A stretch of 64,000 bases of DNA from Crocodylus rhombifer (GCA_038503035.1 JAVSML010024360.1:630806-694805); one strand, 5' to 3'; shown: positions 1-11,580, counted from the first letter of the stretch. The notes: a model not told the origin generated them from the sequence alone. Numbers and translations are program-made.

Positions 1-560
1 ATATGTTAAAATTTAATAGCGAAACAATTGGCATGGCTTACTCAGCCCCATATGAAATTTAAAAATGTACTTTGATAAGTGCAATGAAATTTCCCTGGTT
101 ATTCTAAAAGTAGAGGAAAACTGCAGTGCTCACTTTTATAGCAAATGTCAAGCATGTTTAAGTTTTCCTGCAAGTCTGTAGATATAGTCACTCTTGTTTG
201 AGCTCTCATACATTTATTCAGCTTCTCGGAATGGAAAAGTATGCTGGCTATTTCTTGAGAGCAAAGTTTTCAGTGACTCCTGGTTTTGGCTGAGCTGGAT
301 AGTCAGCAAGAATAGTCCTGGTTTCCTGAATTCTTTCACACTTCAAAAACGCTTTCTGTTACTTTGGGTTTGGCTGTTCAGACTTGTGAAGGTTGGTTGA
401 TTCATTTTTTATGTAAACTTTGCATATATTCTCAGTCTTAATTCTGATATAAACTTGAAAGACACAAAGCACATTTTAGTCTAATTTGTTATCATTGTAC
501 ATATCTAGTAGTAATATTAGACTTAGTATTTATGAAGCAGTCTCTCTCCAAAGTTCTTCA
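1..560. other. AT-rich unique DNA, no feature seen
   Basis: I read both strands and found no repeat, RNA or credible exon. The only open frame, 68 codons at 194-400, has no recognisable motif and is of a length expected by chance. Confidence 0.6.
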
Positions 561-690
561 AATGTTGATGTCACTTTGCAGGGCTCACTTGGTAGTGAGC
601 TCAGGTGGGGAACAAACCCCTGAGAGATTAAATGTCTTGCCCAAAGCTGCATAGCAAGCCAGCATTCCTGATGTGTAGCCCTGTCTGTAC
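560..690 (+). repeat. MIR/CORE-SINE-like fragment
   Basis: The stretch from about 615 to 665 reads GAGAGATTAAATGTCTTGCC followed by a cayAGCAAGCCAG-like segment. This matches the core of MIR-type SINEs, where a gagagGTTAAGTgACTTGCCC block is followed by acacAGcaaGccagtgg. Only the core is preserved. The tRNA-like head and the tail are not identifiable, so this is an old, heavily mutated copy. The assignment rests on remembered consensus. Confidence 0.5.
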
Positions 691-1689
691 CCACAAAACT
701 GTTAGATATAATAAGTCTGTGAAACTTGCATTATCTCAAACTCTGGTGTCAAGCCAATTGTTAAAGTCATCTTCTGCAACACCAATTACTTTCAGATGGG
801 TGTATGTTGCCATTTCAATAACAAGCAGTGATTTTTTTTCTGTGCAGATGGAACTGGCTGTACAGGGATGTAAAATGTGTTTTTTTAAATGCGTCTGCCA
901 TGCAAATTCATTATAATATAGTGTGCTAGAATGTAGTAAAAAAGGCTGATACCTTTTTTAGTTGGCAAAACACACTGATTTCAAGAAATAGCCTGTCTAT
1001 TCTGGCCCAATGCAACTTGCTAAGCATAATGAAAATCTAGTATTATAACCTTAGGAAAGTTTGTTTAACCTAAGATTCTTATTGTGACAATAGTTGTCTT
1101 TAAATCAGAGTTATTTTCCTTTGCCTGATTATTTCAAGATGTATCTTGTCTCTTCAAGGAATCCTTGATCCCTGGAGAGTTCTTCCAAACATCTGGTCTG
1201 GTTTCGCTAGAGGTACTGTATTTACTCAAATAGAAGATGACCCTGATGATGATGATGATGATTTTTCATCTCTGTCAAGGGTAAATCCGTTCCAAATTCA
1301 GTTGGGCAAAATCCAAGAGTCAAGTTCCAAATTCAGCTGTGACTCTACCACCAGGCAAATATCTGGTGGTATCTGGCTTTAGATACTTCCTAGTATGTAC
1401 AAATCCAGGCAGACATCATATGTGCAAGCCCCAGACCCAGTGACCTTTGGGTTCAAATACCGCCCCCCCCCCATCTCCCTTGATTTTAGCCAAAATCAGG
1501 CTTTTTTTAAAAAAAAAAAATATTGTATACATGTCTGAGTGTGTATGTTTGCATATACATATAGTTATATATATGTGCAGCATCAAGCAAAAGCTTTTCT
1601 TCATACACCTTAAACCACATTTAAAGCCTGTGTCCTCCTGCACACCTGTCCACTGTCCTTTTCCTAACCCAGTTGCAGTCCCTTAGTCC
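691..1689. other. Unique DNA with small simple repeats
   Basis: There is a short GAT trinucleotide run near 1240-1262, a C homopolymer near 1461-1470 and an A run near 1508-1520. The sequence TGTATTTACTCAAATAG near 1207 resembles the start of a MITE type seen in other vertebrates (gtatttactcgaatctaag), but I cannot find a matching inverted end. No exon is supported. Confidence 0.45.
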
Positions 1690-4010
1690 TAGCCCTGATA
1701 TGGGGGTTTACATTCTCAGTTCATTCACTGTTGTTGTCACTGTTGCTTCCATTGCTGTCATTGTTGCTGTCTCCAGGTCCAACTGTGTTGTCATCCTCTT
1801 CATTATCCTTGTCCACTCCCCCTCCATGTAGGCTTGTGCCAAGTGTCCCTTTGCCAGGCTGTATCTTCTCCATCCTCTCCCACCGATTTCCAGTAGTAGG
1901 ACTGGAGTTCTCACAGAAACATTTCAGTAGTCTGTTTCCTCAAGTTCCATGTTTCTGGACATCAGGAGGTTCCTGCACTTCCACAGGCTGCTTCTGATGC
2001 AGGACATAATCTGCTCAAAGCAGGTTGTCGGGGACCCCTGATGTTTAGTTAAGTGTCTATACAGTGCCATGTCCCTTGTCATCAGCTTCACACCATCACC
2101 TCTTTGCAGAACTGGTTTACCTGTTTCCACACCTCCTTGGCATATGGACAGAGCCATAGGGGGTGGTCAGTGGTCTCTGTTGTGTCTTGGAAGATTTCCC
2201 TGGGGCAGCTAGGTTGAGTCCCTTGCCCCTCTTTGTCTCCACACCCTTGCTGGGAGCACATGGTGGGTTATTAGCTAGTTTAGGTCTCTGTGGTCCTTTT
2301 GTAGGTCCTTGTGGAAGATCCACTCCCAAACAGCTTGGCAGTCATCACCAGGGAGTAGCTCCATGGTCAGTAGTGTGTCTCTAGCTCTACCACCTGTTGT
2401 ATCTTTCTGTGGTTTGACACAGTCACAGGGGCTTCATTCTGTAGCCCATACTCACTTCAGAACTCATTCCGGACCCTGTAGAACCAGAGGTGTTCCATAG
2501 TCTCCTGTTGGTTGGTGTGTACACACGCCATCACCACAGGACCTGCACAATACTTGATGAAACAGGCTGTTTTGGTCTCTGCACCGGTCACCAACTTGCA
2601 GATCAGGTTCATGTACCTTGCCTTCAGGAACAGGTGGATGTCTGGCATCCCCTTGCCCGGTCCATTTCTTCTTGTACAGGGTCTTCCTTGCCACCTTCTC
2701 CTCTCTGGATCACCATAGGAAGACACACATGACTCTCTGGATTCTGTGGGTGACATGCTTTGGAGGGGAGAAGACCAGTGCAGTGTACAGAAGCACTGGT
2801 AACAACACCAGCTTCATGAGTGCCATGCACCCTCCCATACAGAGATAGTGTGTGTGCCACATACCCAACCTCTGCTTAACCCTGGCCTCCTTCTCCCAGG
2901 TCATCTTTCTGCTCAGCTTGGGTTCAAACTCCACCCCAAGGATCTTGACCCCCTCTCCCCACCACAGGGAACTGAGACCCCCAAGGACCCCAGTTCCCTG
3001 AGTTCTCACAGCCAGGCAGGTGCTCTTGCACACATTGAGCTTGGCTCCCACTACTGCTTTGTAGACTTGTGTGCAACACTTATTTTGGCACAGGATGTTC
3101 AGGTCATCCATGTAGGCCAGGTCCTTGGTCTCTTCCCTCCTTCCACCGGGAATCTGGACTCCACTCATCACAGGCTCTTGCCTGATGTGTTGGGCCAGGG
3201 GTTCAGTGGTGTAGATGAACAGGACTGGGGACAGCAAGCAGCCGTGGTGCACCTCTGACTCTATCGCAATCTATGCACTCAAGAACCTGTTGACCAGCAC
3301 CTCACTGCTCATGACCATGTACAGCATCCTTATCTAGCCAATGAAGGTCAAACGGACATCCATTCACCTCAGCATCTCAAAGAGAAACTGATGTGATACA
3401 CTGTCATAGGCCTTTTCCAGGTCCAGGTTTAGCACAGCAACCTTCTGTCCTCCATCACATTCCAGCTGGTGTGCATCCCTCATTTGCAGCAGAGACCATG
3501 GAGCGGATGTCCTGGCACTGCACAAGACTGGTCCTCATGGATGATGGAACCTAGGATGGATTTAAAATCACTCAGCCAAGACTTTGGCCAATAATTTATA
3601 GTCAAAGTTCAGGAGTGTAATAGGCCTCCAGTTCTTCAACTCTTCCCTCAGACCCTTCTAATACAAGAGGGTCAGGAGGCTCCAGTCCATCCCAGCCCCC
3701 AGGTGGCCCTCCTGTAGTCACTTCTGAAAGAGCTCCAGCAGGTTGGGACCCACCAGATCCCAGAAGGCCATGTAAAACATAGGAGTTTTACAGTTCTTGA
3801 ACCTCTGGAGAGTCTTCTCAACCTCCTCCAACACCCACTCCTCCTCCAGCTGCTGCTGCTCAGCCTCCCCAAGGACCCAGGTGAGCCCCTGCAGGTACTC
3901 CTGCCTGGCTCCTGGGTCCTTTGGTCACACGGTATAGAGCTTACAGTAGAAGGTGGCCACTGTTTCCAGCATGCCTTCCTTCAACTGGTCCTCTGTGCAA
4001 GCTATACATG
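1690..4010 (-). pseudogene. Tx1-like (L1 group) LINE ORF2, decayed: RT domain and C-terminal zinc knuckle region
   Basis: This is a non-LTR retrotransposon ORF2 read on the minus strand and broken by many stops and frameshifts. Starting from 4010 the recognisable blocks are a linker ending in LEEVEKTLQRFKN, then AFWDLVGPNLLELFQ, the RT block NWRPITLLNFDYKLLAK (near 3630-3580), LDLEKAYDSVSHQFLF (near 3430-3380), GCLLSPVLF, and the catalytic box AYMDD with YMDD at 3114-3103. A C-terminal zf-RVT-like block, ETTDHPLWLCPYAKEVW, falls near 2190-2130. The order and wording match Tx1-like elements of the L1 group. The longest intact piece is 180 codons (3252-2710). The N-terminal endonuclease is absent, consistent with 5' truncation. 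The catalytic box has M where A is usual; this may be ancestral or mutational. No active enzyme is expected. The 3' limit is uncertain. Confidence 0.85.
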
Positions 4011-4437
4011 ATATTAGTCCAAAGTCAAAAGCTCATGATTTACCACATAATTCATTGGGCTGGACCCTACTAGAGTCAACAGCGTTTCAAGCCATGCTGA
4101 CCCCATAACTTAGCACTTCTCAGTATGTGTGTGTATTCCAGATACCCCCCCTCCCCACAAAGGATCCAAGTACTAATTAAACCCACTCATGATAGGTACT
4201 GGGTATTCTTGTCCTAAGTCCTGGGATCCTCTAAAAATATATACGCAGATGAGGTACAGGGCAGACTGGTCTGGCTTTACCTCATGGAGGGCAGGGCTGC
4301 ACTAATCATGCACTGGTGTGAAAGAGGGGTAACAGAGTGATTCTGGGTAAACTATATACAATGTTGTGGCCCATCGTAACTTGAAAAAGAGTTGGCAGTA
4401 ACAGGACTGCTCTTAATGAGTATTATCATATGTCTTT
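4011..4437. other. Short intervening DNA, nothing recognised
   Basis: This lies between the LINE 5' truncation point and the probable LTR. It contains a CCCCCCCTCCCC run near 4146 but no open frame or inverted repeat I could support. Confidence 0.4.
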
Positions 4438-4875
4438 GTAACAAGTGGATGTCCTGGGGCCAGTCTCAACATAGGCCTGCCCACTTGCTTCTGGTCAAGC
4501 CACTCACCCACCTTGTCTCCCACGCCTTGATGTTCATGATCATGATATTCATGAGGTAGGAGGCTGCCCTTTTCCTGCCTTGATGACAAGGGCCTATGTA
4601 CACAATTCCAACCTTCTCTTATTATGTCCCATGCCTGTCAGATGTTTCATGGCCTAGCGCTCGCTCTTATCAAGTTTCCCATCTAAACTCAGGGCCTCCT
4701 GGCCTCACCCTGAGCTCCAAACCCCATCTCTGGGCCTCCAAGCCCCATCCTTGGGCTCCAATCTTCTCTCTAGGTCTACAAGCCCTGCCCTGGGCTCCAA
4801 GTCCCTCTCTGGGCCTACACACCCCTCACTACAGGACTAGGACTAAGCTCTGTCCCACTTGCTCTCACTCTGAGC

Positions 4876-4881
4876 TTTATT
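4876..4881 (-). promoter_or_regulatory. Poly(A) signal of the probable LTR
   Basis: The minus strand reads AATAAA here, in the sequence GGAATAAAGCTC. It lies about 310 bases downstream of the TATA box on the same strand, as expected for the R region of an LTR. Confidence 0.45.
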
Positions 4882-5190
4882 CCTTCACCTGGGAGCTTCT
4901 CCCAGCGAGCCTGGACTTGCCCTGTATCAATCTGACTACCCATCAGGGATGTGGGGGCTGCGGTTATCAGGTGCCCTTACCCCCCTTTCACTGGGGAGGC
5001 AACTGGCCTGGCACTTCTGGGGAAATGTCCTGCCATGAACAGTCCTCCCAGGCAACCCTTCCCTGGCAGGGTGCAGTTTCCAGTCATGCCCAGGACCAGG
5101 AGCTTTTTGCTACCATAGTAGTTTCTCCCTCACCTCCAAGCTATACTGAGCAGGAGCAAACTGCTGCCCCTGCTGTTCAAGGCCCAGCCC

Positions 5191-5197
5191 TTATATA
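5191..5197 (-). promoter_or_regulatory. TATA box of the probable LTR
   Basis: The minus strand reads TATATAA inside GTTGTATATAAGGGCTGG, a strong TATA context. An ATTGG element lies about 20 bases upstream. It is probably the retroelement promoter rather than a host gene promoter. Confidence 0.5.
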
Positions 5198-5353
5198 CAA
5201 CAGCTGGGCCCTGTTCCCCAATCAGGCATCATTGCCTAATCAGGATAACAGCCAGCTGAGGCTGCCTGGTTGCTGCCCACACCCCTGGGACTAACAGATA
5301 ACCCTTACTCAGATAGGTTGCCCTAATCTATTCTTGTGGTAAATTCCTATCAG

Positions 5354-6109
5354 CACATTTGCCTAATGTGGGCCATATTTATAGTGATGCTTAGTATTGA
5401 CTGTATTTAATCAACTTCATAGTTGGTTTCCATTGCTGAGCATATGCTTCTTTTGGCATCAGGTTAATGATAAATAATACATTTAATTAGATTTCCTTGT
5501 ATGCAATTATAAAACAAGGGGCATGTTTCTCTGTGCTAATGTGGGGGGACAGCGCGCTTGTCTTGTATTCAAGTAAACATGATAGTTAGGGTTCCTGGAA
5601 CAGCAATATAATTCTAGATGGCTGCTTAGTTAACTGCCACTCTTCTGCATTCACTTCATGTTGTCTCTTATCTTAAGCAGTTGAATGTGTCCCATGAGCT
5701 AGATAAATGACACAGAAACTAGGGTCAGGTCTTGTTCTTTCAGTGATTTCTCCAATATGTGCATAGTTGAAAAGTTCTGAATGTGTGCAGTATGCATGTG
5801 CAAAAGACAGTTCACAGTTTATTGGTGTTTCAGAGTTTCCACATGTCATATGTTTCTATTTCCATATATATGTATATGTGTGTTTACTCCATTACAAAGC
5901 TACCAAGAGGTTCAGGAACCTAACAATAATGCAGAAAAACCTTCTAAGTTAGCTCACACCAGTGATATTAATCCTGGATAAATACTTGACTAAATTAAGA
6001 AGACTATAATAGAGAACAGAATTTGACTGAAACTAATTTTATTTCTGGGTGTCAGTAGGAGGAGGATTTCCCATTCCCATATCTAAAGTTTATACATAAT
6101 ATACTGATA
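5354..6109. other. AT-rich unique DNA, no feature seen
   Basis: There are no long open frames, inverted repeats or LINE-like codons on either strand. Short frames at 5767-5981 lack recognisable motifs. Confidence 0.5.
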
Positions 6110-6405
6110 CAGTATAACCTCATAAATCCGGCATGCTTGGGACTGAACACCTGCCAGAAATTTGAAAATTCTCAATTTTTGAAACCAGATTGGCGGCCGG
6201 TCGCAAGGTGGGGCAGAGGGGATGAAGAGGGTAGTAGTGGTCTGTCCCGGAGCAGCAGCTGCACGTGGAGGGAGGGTGGTGGATTGTGGGGGAAGCCACC
6301 GTATGCAAACTTCCACCTCCGCATCCAGCAGTAGTGTATTTTTGAAAAGTGCTGGATTTTCGAGAATTCCAGATTTCTGATATCTGAATTTATGAGGTTG
6401 TACTG
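6110..6405. mobile_element. Tigger/pogo-type MITE (296 bp) with TIRs
   Basis: The left end is CAGTATAACCTCATAAATCC and the inverted right end reads CAGTACAACCTCATAAATTC, so the terminal repeats match at 17 of 20 positions. The CAGT start followed by ACCTC, with TA directly before the left end, is typical of Tigger/pogo (Tc1-mariner superfamily) elements. The right flank is CA where TA is expected, a likely CpG-independent mutation. The GC-rich middle (6190-6310) has no transposase frame, so this is a nonautonomous copy that depended on a transposase supplied elsewhere. Confidence 0.8.
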
Positions 6406-7923
6406 CATTTTTACATGCAAAGATCATAATGTGATATATTATTATGGTATGTGCATTGCTTTTCATTAATTCCAACTTGTAAGTAATATGAGATTTATTT
6501 TAAAAAAATGTCCAGTCTTACAAATACATCTTGGGTTCTTAATGTCAAGGTGTATTCTGTCTGGCTCATGTGTATCCTCACTGGCAATAACGATTCTACA
6601 GCTGGAACTTCATTAACAATTCTGTTGATGATTCATCATGGGCCAGAATTAACCCAGCTTGAAAGTTTTCCTTAGCTACATGAACTCTGTGAGGTACTAG
6701 AGACCTTTCAGAGTAAAAATCTATTCCTCTTAGAAGATTTGGCTAATGTGATTCAAAGGTCTTGAGTTAGAAGGTGCTATTACATTATACTTCTTTAGTT
6801 GGAACAAATTCAGTCAACATTGTATAAGGCAACCTCCTGGCCAAAACATTGTGAGCCTGTTGGGCCTGCTTGCTGAACTAACACAAGTGAAGCTCAGAGA
6901 TGATTTGATAATCAGGGGTGGTAAACAGGAGCAAAACTAATATAAGGGAGGAAGGAATCAGGCCAAGGATCACTTGCAGCATGGTGCAGCCATCAGTACA
7001 CTTGACTGCCAGTTCATTAGTTCAAAAGGCAGTGGCAACTGTAGGATCCTTAACACTTTGGTTTTTGGGGGGTTTTTTTTGGGGGGGGGGGAAGGTTGGA
7101 GGTTTTTTTTAGTTTTCCAAGTCAAGTCATGTCCGAGTATATTCCTGCTCAGCTTCTAGTATTTCACAATATGAGAGGTTGGTTTTACATGTTTATCATA
7201 CTGGTTTATATCATGTTGGAAATTGCTATAATGAAAGAGGTATGACTCCATAACCTGGATAACAGCACTTATAACTGTACAGTTTATTTCTGTAACCTCT
7301 CTGTCCAAAGTGGTATAAAAGTTATATATAGGTAATATTGTTGTAGTGACTGTACTGATTTTTTCTGGCTCTTGAATTGATAATGTTTCTGTGTGAATTT
7401 CCTGCTTGCAGCAGTTTTTACCACTCTTTTTATATTTCATTCATTAAACTCTCGGGGCTGTGTCCCCAAGGTAGAAGTGGTGTTTCAGATTGACAAGCTG
7501 TGCTCTTGTACTTATTCTATTTCCACATCTGCCCCATTGGGAAGGTCAATATTTTTCTCTGCACCCAGTATTTCCTCCTCCCACCTTTCAATTTCAATGG
7601 CTGAACTACATCCTAAAGTTACTCTGCAAGTATGATTTTTCCTATTTGATGCTACACCTAGAACTTGATTATTAGGCTTTAGACTGAACTTCCCACCAAG
7701 TACAACTCTCCACATTCTTGTTCTTCCTCCTTAACATATGTTACTGCACTAGGATAATTGCATAAAGGAGGAAAAGTAGACGAGATTGCTGTGGGCTTTG
7801 GTCAGGAACATCCTCCTAGAATTGCTTCAATGTGACAGATGTGTTAGTTCAGCAAACTACTTTAGTTGTTTCTATCATGCAGAAGCTGAGGAAGTCTTAG
7901 TGGGTAGGCATGTATGAAATGGC
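6406..7923. other. Unique DNA with a G/T homopolymer block
   Basis: A low-complexity stretch of alternating T and G runs occupies about 7062-7112. Elsewhere the sequence is ordinary AT-rich DNA. The 94-codon minus-strand frame at 7440-7156 has no motif I recognise. Confidence 0.5.
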
Positions 7924-8846
7924 TAGTATTGACTTCGGATTTGGATTCAGCTGGTTCAGGGGGCAGTGATTCGATTTGGTGATTCAAATCACTGTCCCTA
8001 ATTGATTCCGCTGAATCTGATTTAGAGATTTGGCTACAGCCGAAACAGGTGAATCTCTAAATCAGCCCCATCCCCCACCCCCTCTCAGTGGCTGCCCCGC
8101 CTGTTCTCGCAGCTCCCAGTTCTTTAAAAAAAAAAAAAGCCCCCACTCACCAGCTGCTGCCAGGCGGGGGGAGATCCCCACTGCCCCCATTGCCCCATGC
8201 TTTGTGGGGGGCTCTGCCACAAGCCCCCAAATCCCCCCCCCCCCAGCTGCCCCACCTAGCTCCAGTTCTTGGCCCTTTAAAAAAAAAAAAGCCCCGCATT
8301 AACCAGCTGCTGCCAGGCAGGGAGGTGATCCCTGCTGCCCCCCATTGCCCCACACTGCATGGGCGGCTCTGCCATGAGCCCCCAGAAGCCCTGAGGCCAC
8401 TGTAGCAGCCAGTGAGTCTGGGTTGGCTTTTTTGGTTTGCCCCTCCCCCCATCAGCACCCAGTGAGTGGGGCCTTTTTTTTAAAGAGCTAGGAGCTGGGG
8501 CGAGCAGGGCAGCCATGGCGGGGCTGGGACAGTGGGCGGGAGTCAGGGGGTGCTCAGGGGAGAGGGGGAAGCAGGCAGAAGATGGGACCTGGCAGGGGTC
8601 CCCCCATGGTCCCCTTCCCCTTCCCCTGCCGCCTACTTAGCAGGTCCAGCTCTGTTTTTCAGTGAGCAGGGGCTGCCTGAATCACCGAAGCTCTCTGAAT
8701 CTTTTCCAAATCGATTCAGAGAGCTTTGAATCAACTTGGATTTTTTCATTGGTCTCCTGGTTCTATTTGGGTTCAGAGATTAGGCCACCGAATCAGGCCA
8801 AATCTCCTCTGAATCGAATCAGTACCTGAAGCTTCACACAGCCCTA
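7924..8846. mobile_element. Foldback-type nonautonomous DNA element, GC-rich interior
   Basis: The outer parts are rich in GATTC/GAATC motifs and hold perfect hairpins. Arms of 14 bp lie at 8017-8030 with 8052-8065, and 14-bp arms at 8688-8701 with 8713-8726. The interior has two direct units about 153 bp apart, each with an AGTTCTT...TTTAAAAAAA block (near 8123 and 8276) followed by CAGCTGCTGCCAGGC. A third, inverted unit starts near 8471 (GCCTTTTTTTTAAAGAGCT). The right end, inverted, begins TAGGGCTGTGTGAAGC; the left end TAGTATTGACTTCGG aligns to it only loosely. The hAT-like TAGGGCTGTG end is inference; no target duplication was found. Open frames on both strands within the units are artefacts of GC-rich repeats. 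Confidence 0.65.
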
Positions 8847-9749
8847 CTGGTGGCTCAAATTCTCCTGTGTTCTGCCTATGTAAATGTGTGCATGTATGTG
8901 TAGAAGTGAAGCAAACATGGCTCAGTTTCCCTATAACACAGTTAAAACATGACTCAAATTCTGAATATACATAACATGAGTACCAAGCATCTGTATTAGG
9001 AGAGAAGGACATGATGGATCTGATGGATTTGGCATGCCAGCCTCCAGGCCCTGTGAATAAGCAGAGTGGGAGTTTTGTGGATCACAGTTGTTGACCTGAG
9101 TGCTTCCATTTGTCCTAAAATCTGGTTTGTTTAGTTAAATCCTGAACTGGACCTGTCATTAAGCATTAATCCAAAATCTGATCAAAAGTCTCTTCTCTGT
9201 TCTCTACCTGGCTGGTCTCAGATCTTATGGAACAAAATAAATACCTATGTGTCCAGGGGAAAGGGAAAAAAAATAAGCACTTGCACCTACTGTTCTATGT
9301 TGATTTCACAGTCACAAAGAGCTGCCAGACTTCAGTTGGTCCCATTGCACTTGGTTCCATTGGACCCAGTTGGTCCCATTGCACTTCATCTATGTTTTTA
9401 AGGGATGCTGAGCAGTTCTGAAAATCTGCCTGAAAACACTTTTCTCTTTGGCCAAAAGGGAGGCAAGGGGGAAGCATAACTCAGAAATGGTTTCTCCGTT
9501 CTTGGATGAATTCTGAACAAAGACTTTAACAAAAGATGTGTTCTGAAGCTACTCTTTCACTGTCTTCCAGATGTCTTTCTTCACTGTCTCCAATCATTCA
9601 GGGTTATTTAGAGTGTTTTTGAAGAATAGGCCAGGATAACTATTGGTAACGTAAATAGGGACAAGATCTTCTAAAGATGTATGTCTGCCCTTTGTCTTTC
9701 TTAATTATATTCAAATTGTTCCCAAGGGTAGAATGATTGTTCTCTGTGA
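8847..9749. other. Unique DNA, nothing recognised
   Basis: There is a small local duplication near 9340-9390, where GTTGGTCCCATTGCACTT occurs twice about 40 bases apart. No exon or mobile element is supported. Confidence 0.5.
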
Positions 9750-10191
9750 GCATGTCTACGTGAGATGTTTAGTGTGTGGTTGACTAATTAACTGCACAGT
9801 AAGCCTCTTGATGTCTACACACATGCCCCAATAGGGTGTGCAAAACTAAAACTCCACAGCAGGGTAGTACTTGTAAAATACAAGTTTTTTGGAGTTTTTT
9901 TATGTACACCAGTATGTGTATAGACACTGCTCCAGCTGGTTGGAGTACAGGGTGTTTCAGTGCAGGGCTAACTGGCAGGCAGCCCCTCCGCAGCAGGTGG
10001 AGCTCAGTTGGAGCAGCCCTGGGTGCTACAAGTAGACTTCATGTGCCGTGCATGAATAACCTCTGGAGCAATATGCTGTGGAGTTTTTTGCTCCCAGGCA
10101 CATGTTCAAACGGCATAATCAGGAGCAAAAAATTCTAGAGCAGTAAGCTTCAGAGTTTATTCATGCACGTTAATCACATGTGTAGACATGC
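9750..10191. mobile_element. MITE with GCATGTCTAC ends
   Basis: The left end contains GAGCATGTCTACGTGAGATG and the right end, inverted, reads GTGCATGTCTACACATGTG. These share the GCATGTCTAC block and a weaker extension. A similar end pair occurs at 33203-33463, which suggests one family. There is no transposase frame and I could not fix the target duplication. Superfamily is unknown. Confidence 0.5.
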
Positions 10192-10755
10192 ACTGTGTTT
10201 CTTTCATGAGGTTTTATTAGGGAAGGATCACTGGATTTGAGGTCTGGGATCATATCAAAATCTGAACTTCCCTAAAATGTAGTTGTAGTTGGATCCAAGT
10301 CTAGGTCATCTAAGATTGAATGCGACAGTTTGGGATCTTTCCCAAAGTTCAAGGGAAAATAAGTTTGGGTCAGAGGTTCCAGCTGGAACCAAGCCGTAAA
10401 TAAAAATTACAGTATGTGCAAATTGGATATTAGCAAAACATGTAACACTTTGGCAAAGGAGCCAGATCCTCACCTAGGGAAATAGTGATGGCTTCAGTAA
10501 AACTGCCCTAATTTATACCAGCTTATCTCCATCTGAAGTTAATGGGGGTGTGTTTATTCAGTACAGCTGAGAGGCAAAAACTTCCAAAAATTTAGAGAAA
10601 GCAGGGGCTTTGTCACTGTGCTCTCTGAGGGTGGACTCAAAAGGACTGACCTGGTTGTTAGTTTAACTGTAGCTGTTCTAAGCAGGGAATGAAAAGGAGC
10701 CAAGCAGTCTTGCTGCTGATACACCCAAGTAGACTAAAGATGTGGCCTTCAAGTG
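10192..10755. other. Unique DNA, nothing recognised
   Basis: Both strands were read without finding repeats or exons. Confidence 0.5.
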
Positions 10756-11253
10756 CAGTAGTGTCAAAAATACAGCCTTCAGACAGAATTCAGTCCACAG
10801 AGCCATAGCATCCAGCCTGCAGAGTTGCCTGATGCATGTAGCATTAAACAGTAGTCTTGTGCAGGCTGCACACAGCATAAAGCCAGTCTGAAGTACCCGC
10901 TGCATGCAGTGCTCATGACAGACCAGTCCTGCATACTGGATCTGGGAATGATCCAGTTTAGGCTCACAGGTGGGCTACCTGTGCCAATCCAATGCTCAGA
11001 GCCAGGCTGGTGCAGTAACTGCATGACGTGTGCACCCCGGACCAGCCCCATGCACTGTGTGCTGCACCAGGCTAGAGAAAACATGCAATGTATATGGGAC
11101 TGGAGTTGCCATGTGCAAATCCAAAGTGCATGCTGTATGCACTGCTCACACTGGACCAGCCCTGTGGGTTGGATCTAGCATGTGGAGCCACTCCATGGGT
11201 CCAAACCAGCTGGACCTGCAACACCAGTGGTCCAGATAAGTTTGACACCCTTG
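10756..11253. mobile_element. hAT-like nonautonomous element with 8-bp target duplication
   Basis: The left end CAGTAGTGTCAAAAAT pairs with an inverted right end CAAGGGTGTCAAACTTA; both resemble the CAGGGGTGTCAAA terminus common to hAT elements. The flanks are TTCAAGTG (10748-10755) and TTCTAGTG (11254-11261), a 7-of-8 match and the duplication length expected for hAT. The interior repeats phrases such as GGACCAGCCC and GCATGCTG, so it is partly built from short repeats. There is no transposase. A related end is found near 61290-61307. Confidence 0.7.
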
Positions 11254-11530
11254 TTCTAGTGGTTTCTGCACAGCTTCCCACGAGGTCTTCATCTTCTGTA
11301 AGCATATAGCTCCTAAGGTGGTGAGGCTCTTTTCTTCTACACAGACTCTTCACTTGAATGAGTATTTTCATTGGCTTAAGAGGGGGGAATATTTGCATAT
11401 TGCAGAGCCCCAATGTGTAGAGAACTCATTTTGTGGATGAAAGCATTGAGTTTACATTCAGAAATTCTCAAAAAGACATTAAACATACAACAAAAATTTT
11501 GACACATGGGCCTTGTTCCACATTTTAAAA
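11254..11530. other. Unique DNA, nothing recognised
   Basis: This is short AT-rich sequence between the hAT-like element and the microsatellite block. Confidence 0.4.
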
Positions 11531-11550
11531 GATTCTAATATAATAAAGGG

Positions 11551-11580
11551 CTTTGTCTGTCTGTCTGTCTGTCTGTCTGT
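11551..11580. repeat. (TCTG)n microsatellite
   Basis: About seven copies of TCTG/TGTC follow the sequence GGGCTT. This is a plain tetranucleotide tract. Confidence 0.95.

Larger units (their letters stand above)
4438..5353 (-). mobile_element. Probable solo LTR on the minus strand
   Basis: On the minus strand this block carries a promoter-like order. An ATTGG (inverted CCAAT) at 5222-5218 is followed by TATATAA at 5197-5191, and an AATAAA poly(A) signal lies about 310 bases downstream at 4881-4876. That is the U3-R-U5 layout of an LTR. Tentative ends are TGATAGGAATTTACC (near 5353) and CACTTGTTACA (near 4438), giving a TG...CA structure, but I did not find a clear target duplication, so the borders are approximate. 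Nearby I see no gag, pol or primer-binding site, so a solo LTR is the simplest reading. The plus strand has a 232-codon open frame (4596-5294) built on repeated short 'PxLWA/PWAPS' segments; I regard it as non-coding. Gypsy-type or ERV-type cannot be decided here. Confidence 0.5.

Noticed and set aside
2848..3258. 136-codon plus-strand frame
   Set aside because: It is the opposite-strand shadow of the Tx1-like RT, whose minus-strand reading has recognisable catalytic blocks.
4596..5294. 232-codon plus-strand frame with repeated PxLWA/LGLQ segments
   Set aside because: It lies antisense within the LTR candidate, is low-complexity, has no domain or promoter of its own, and begins at an arbitrary ATG.
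4438..5353. A complete endogenous retrovirus around the LTR candidate
   Set aside because: I found no gag, protease, pol or env reading and no primer-binding site on either side.
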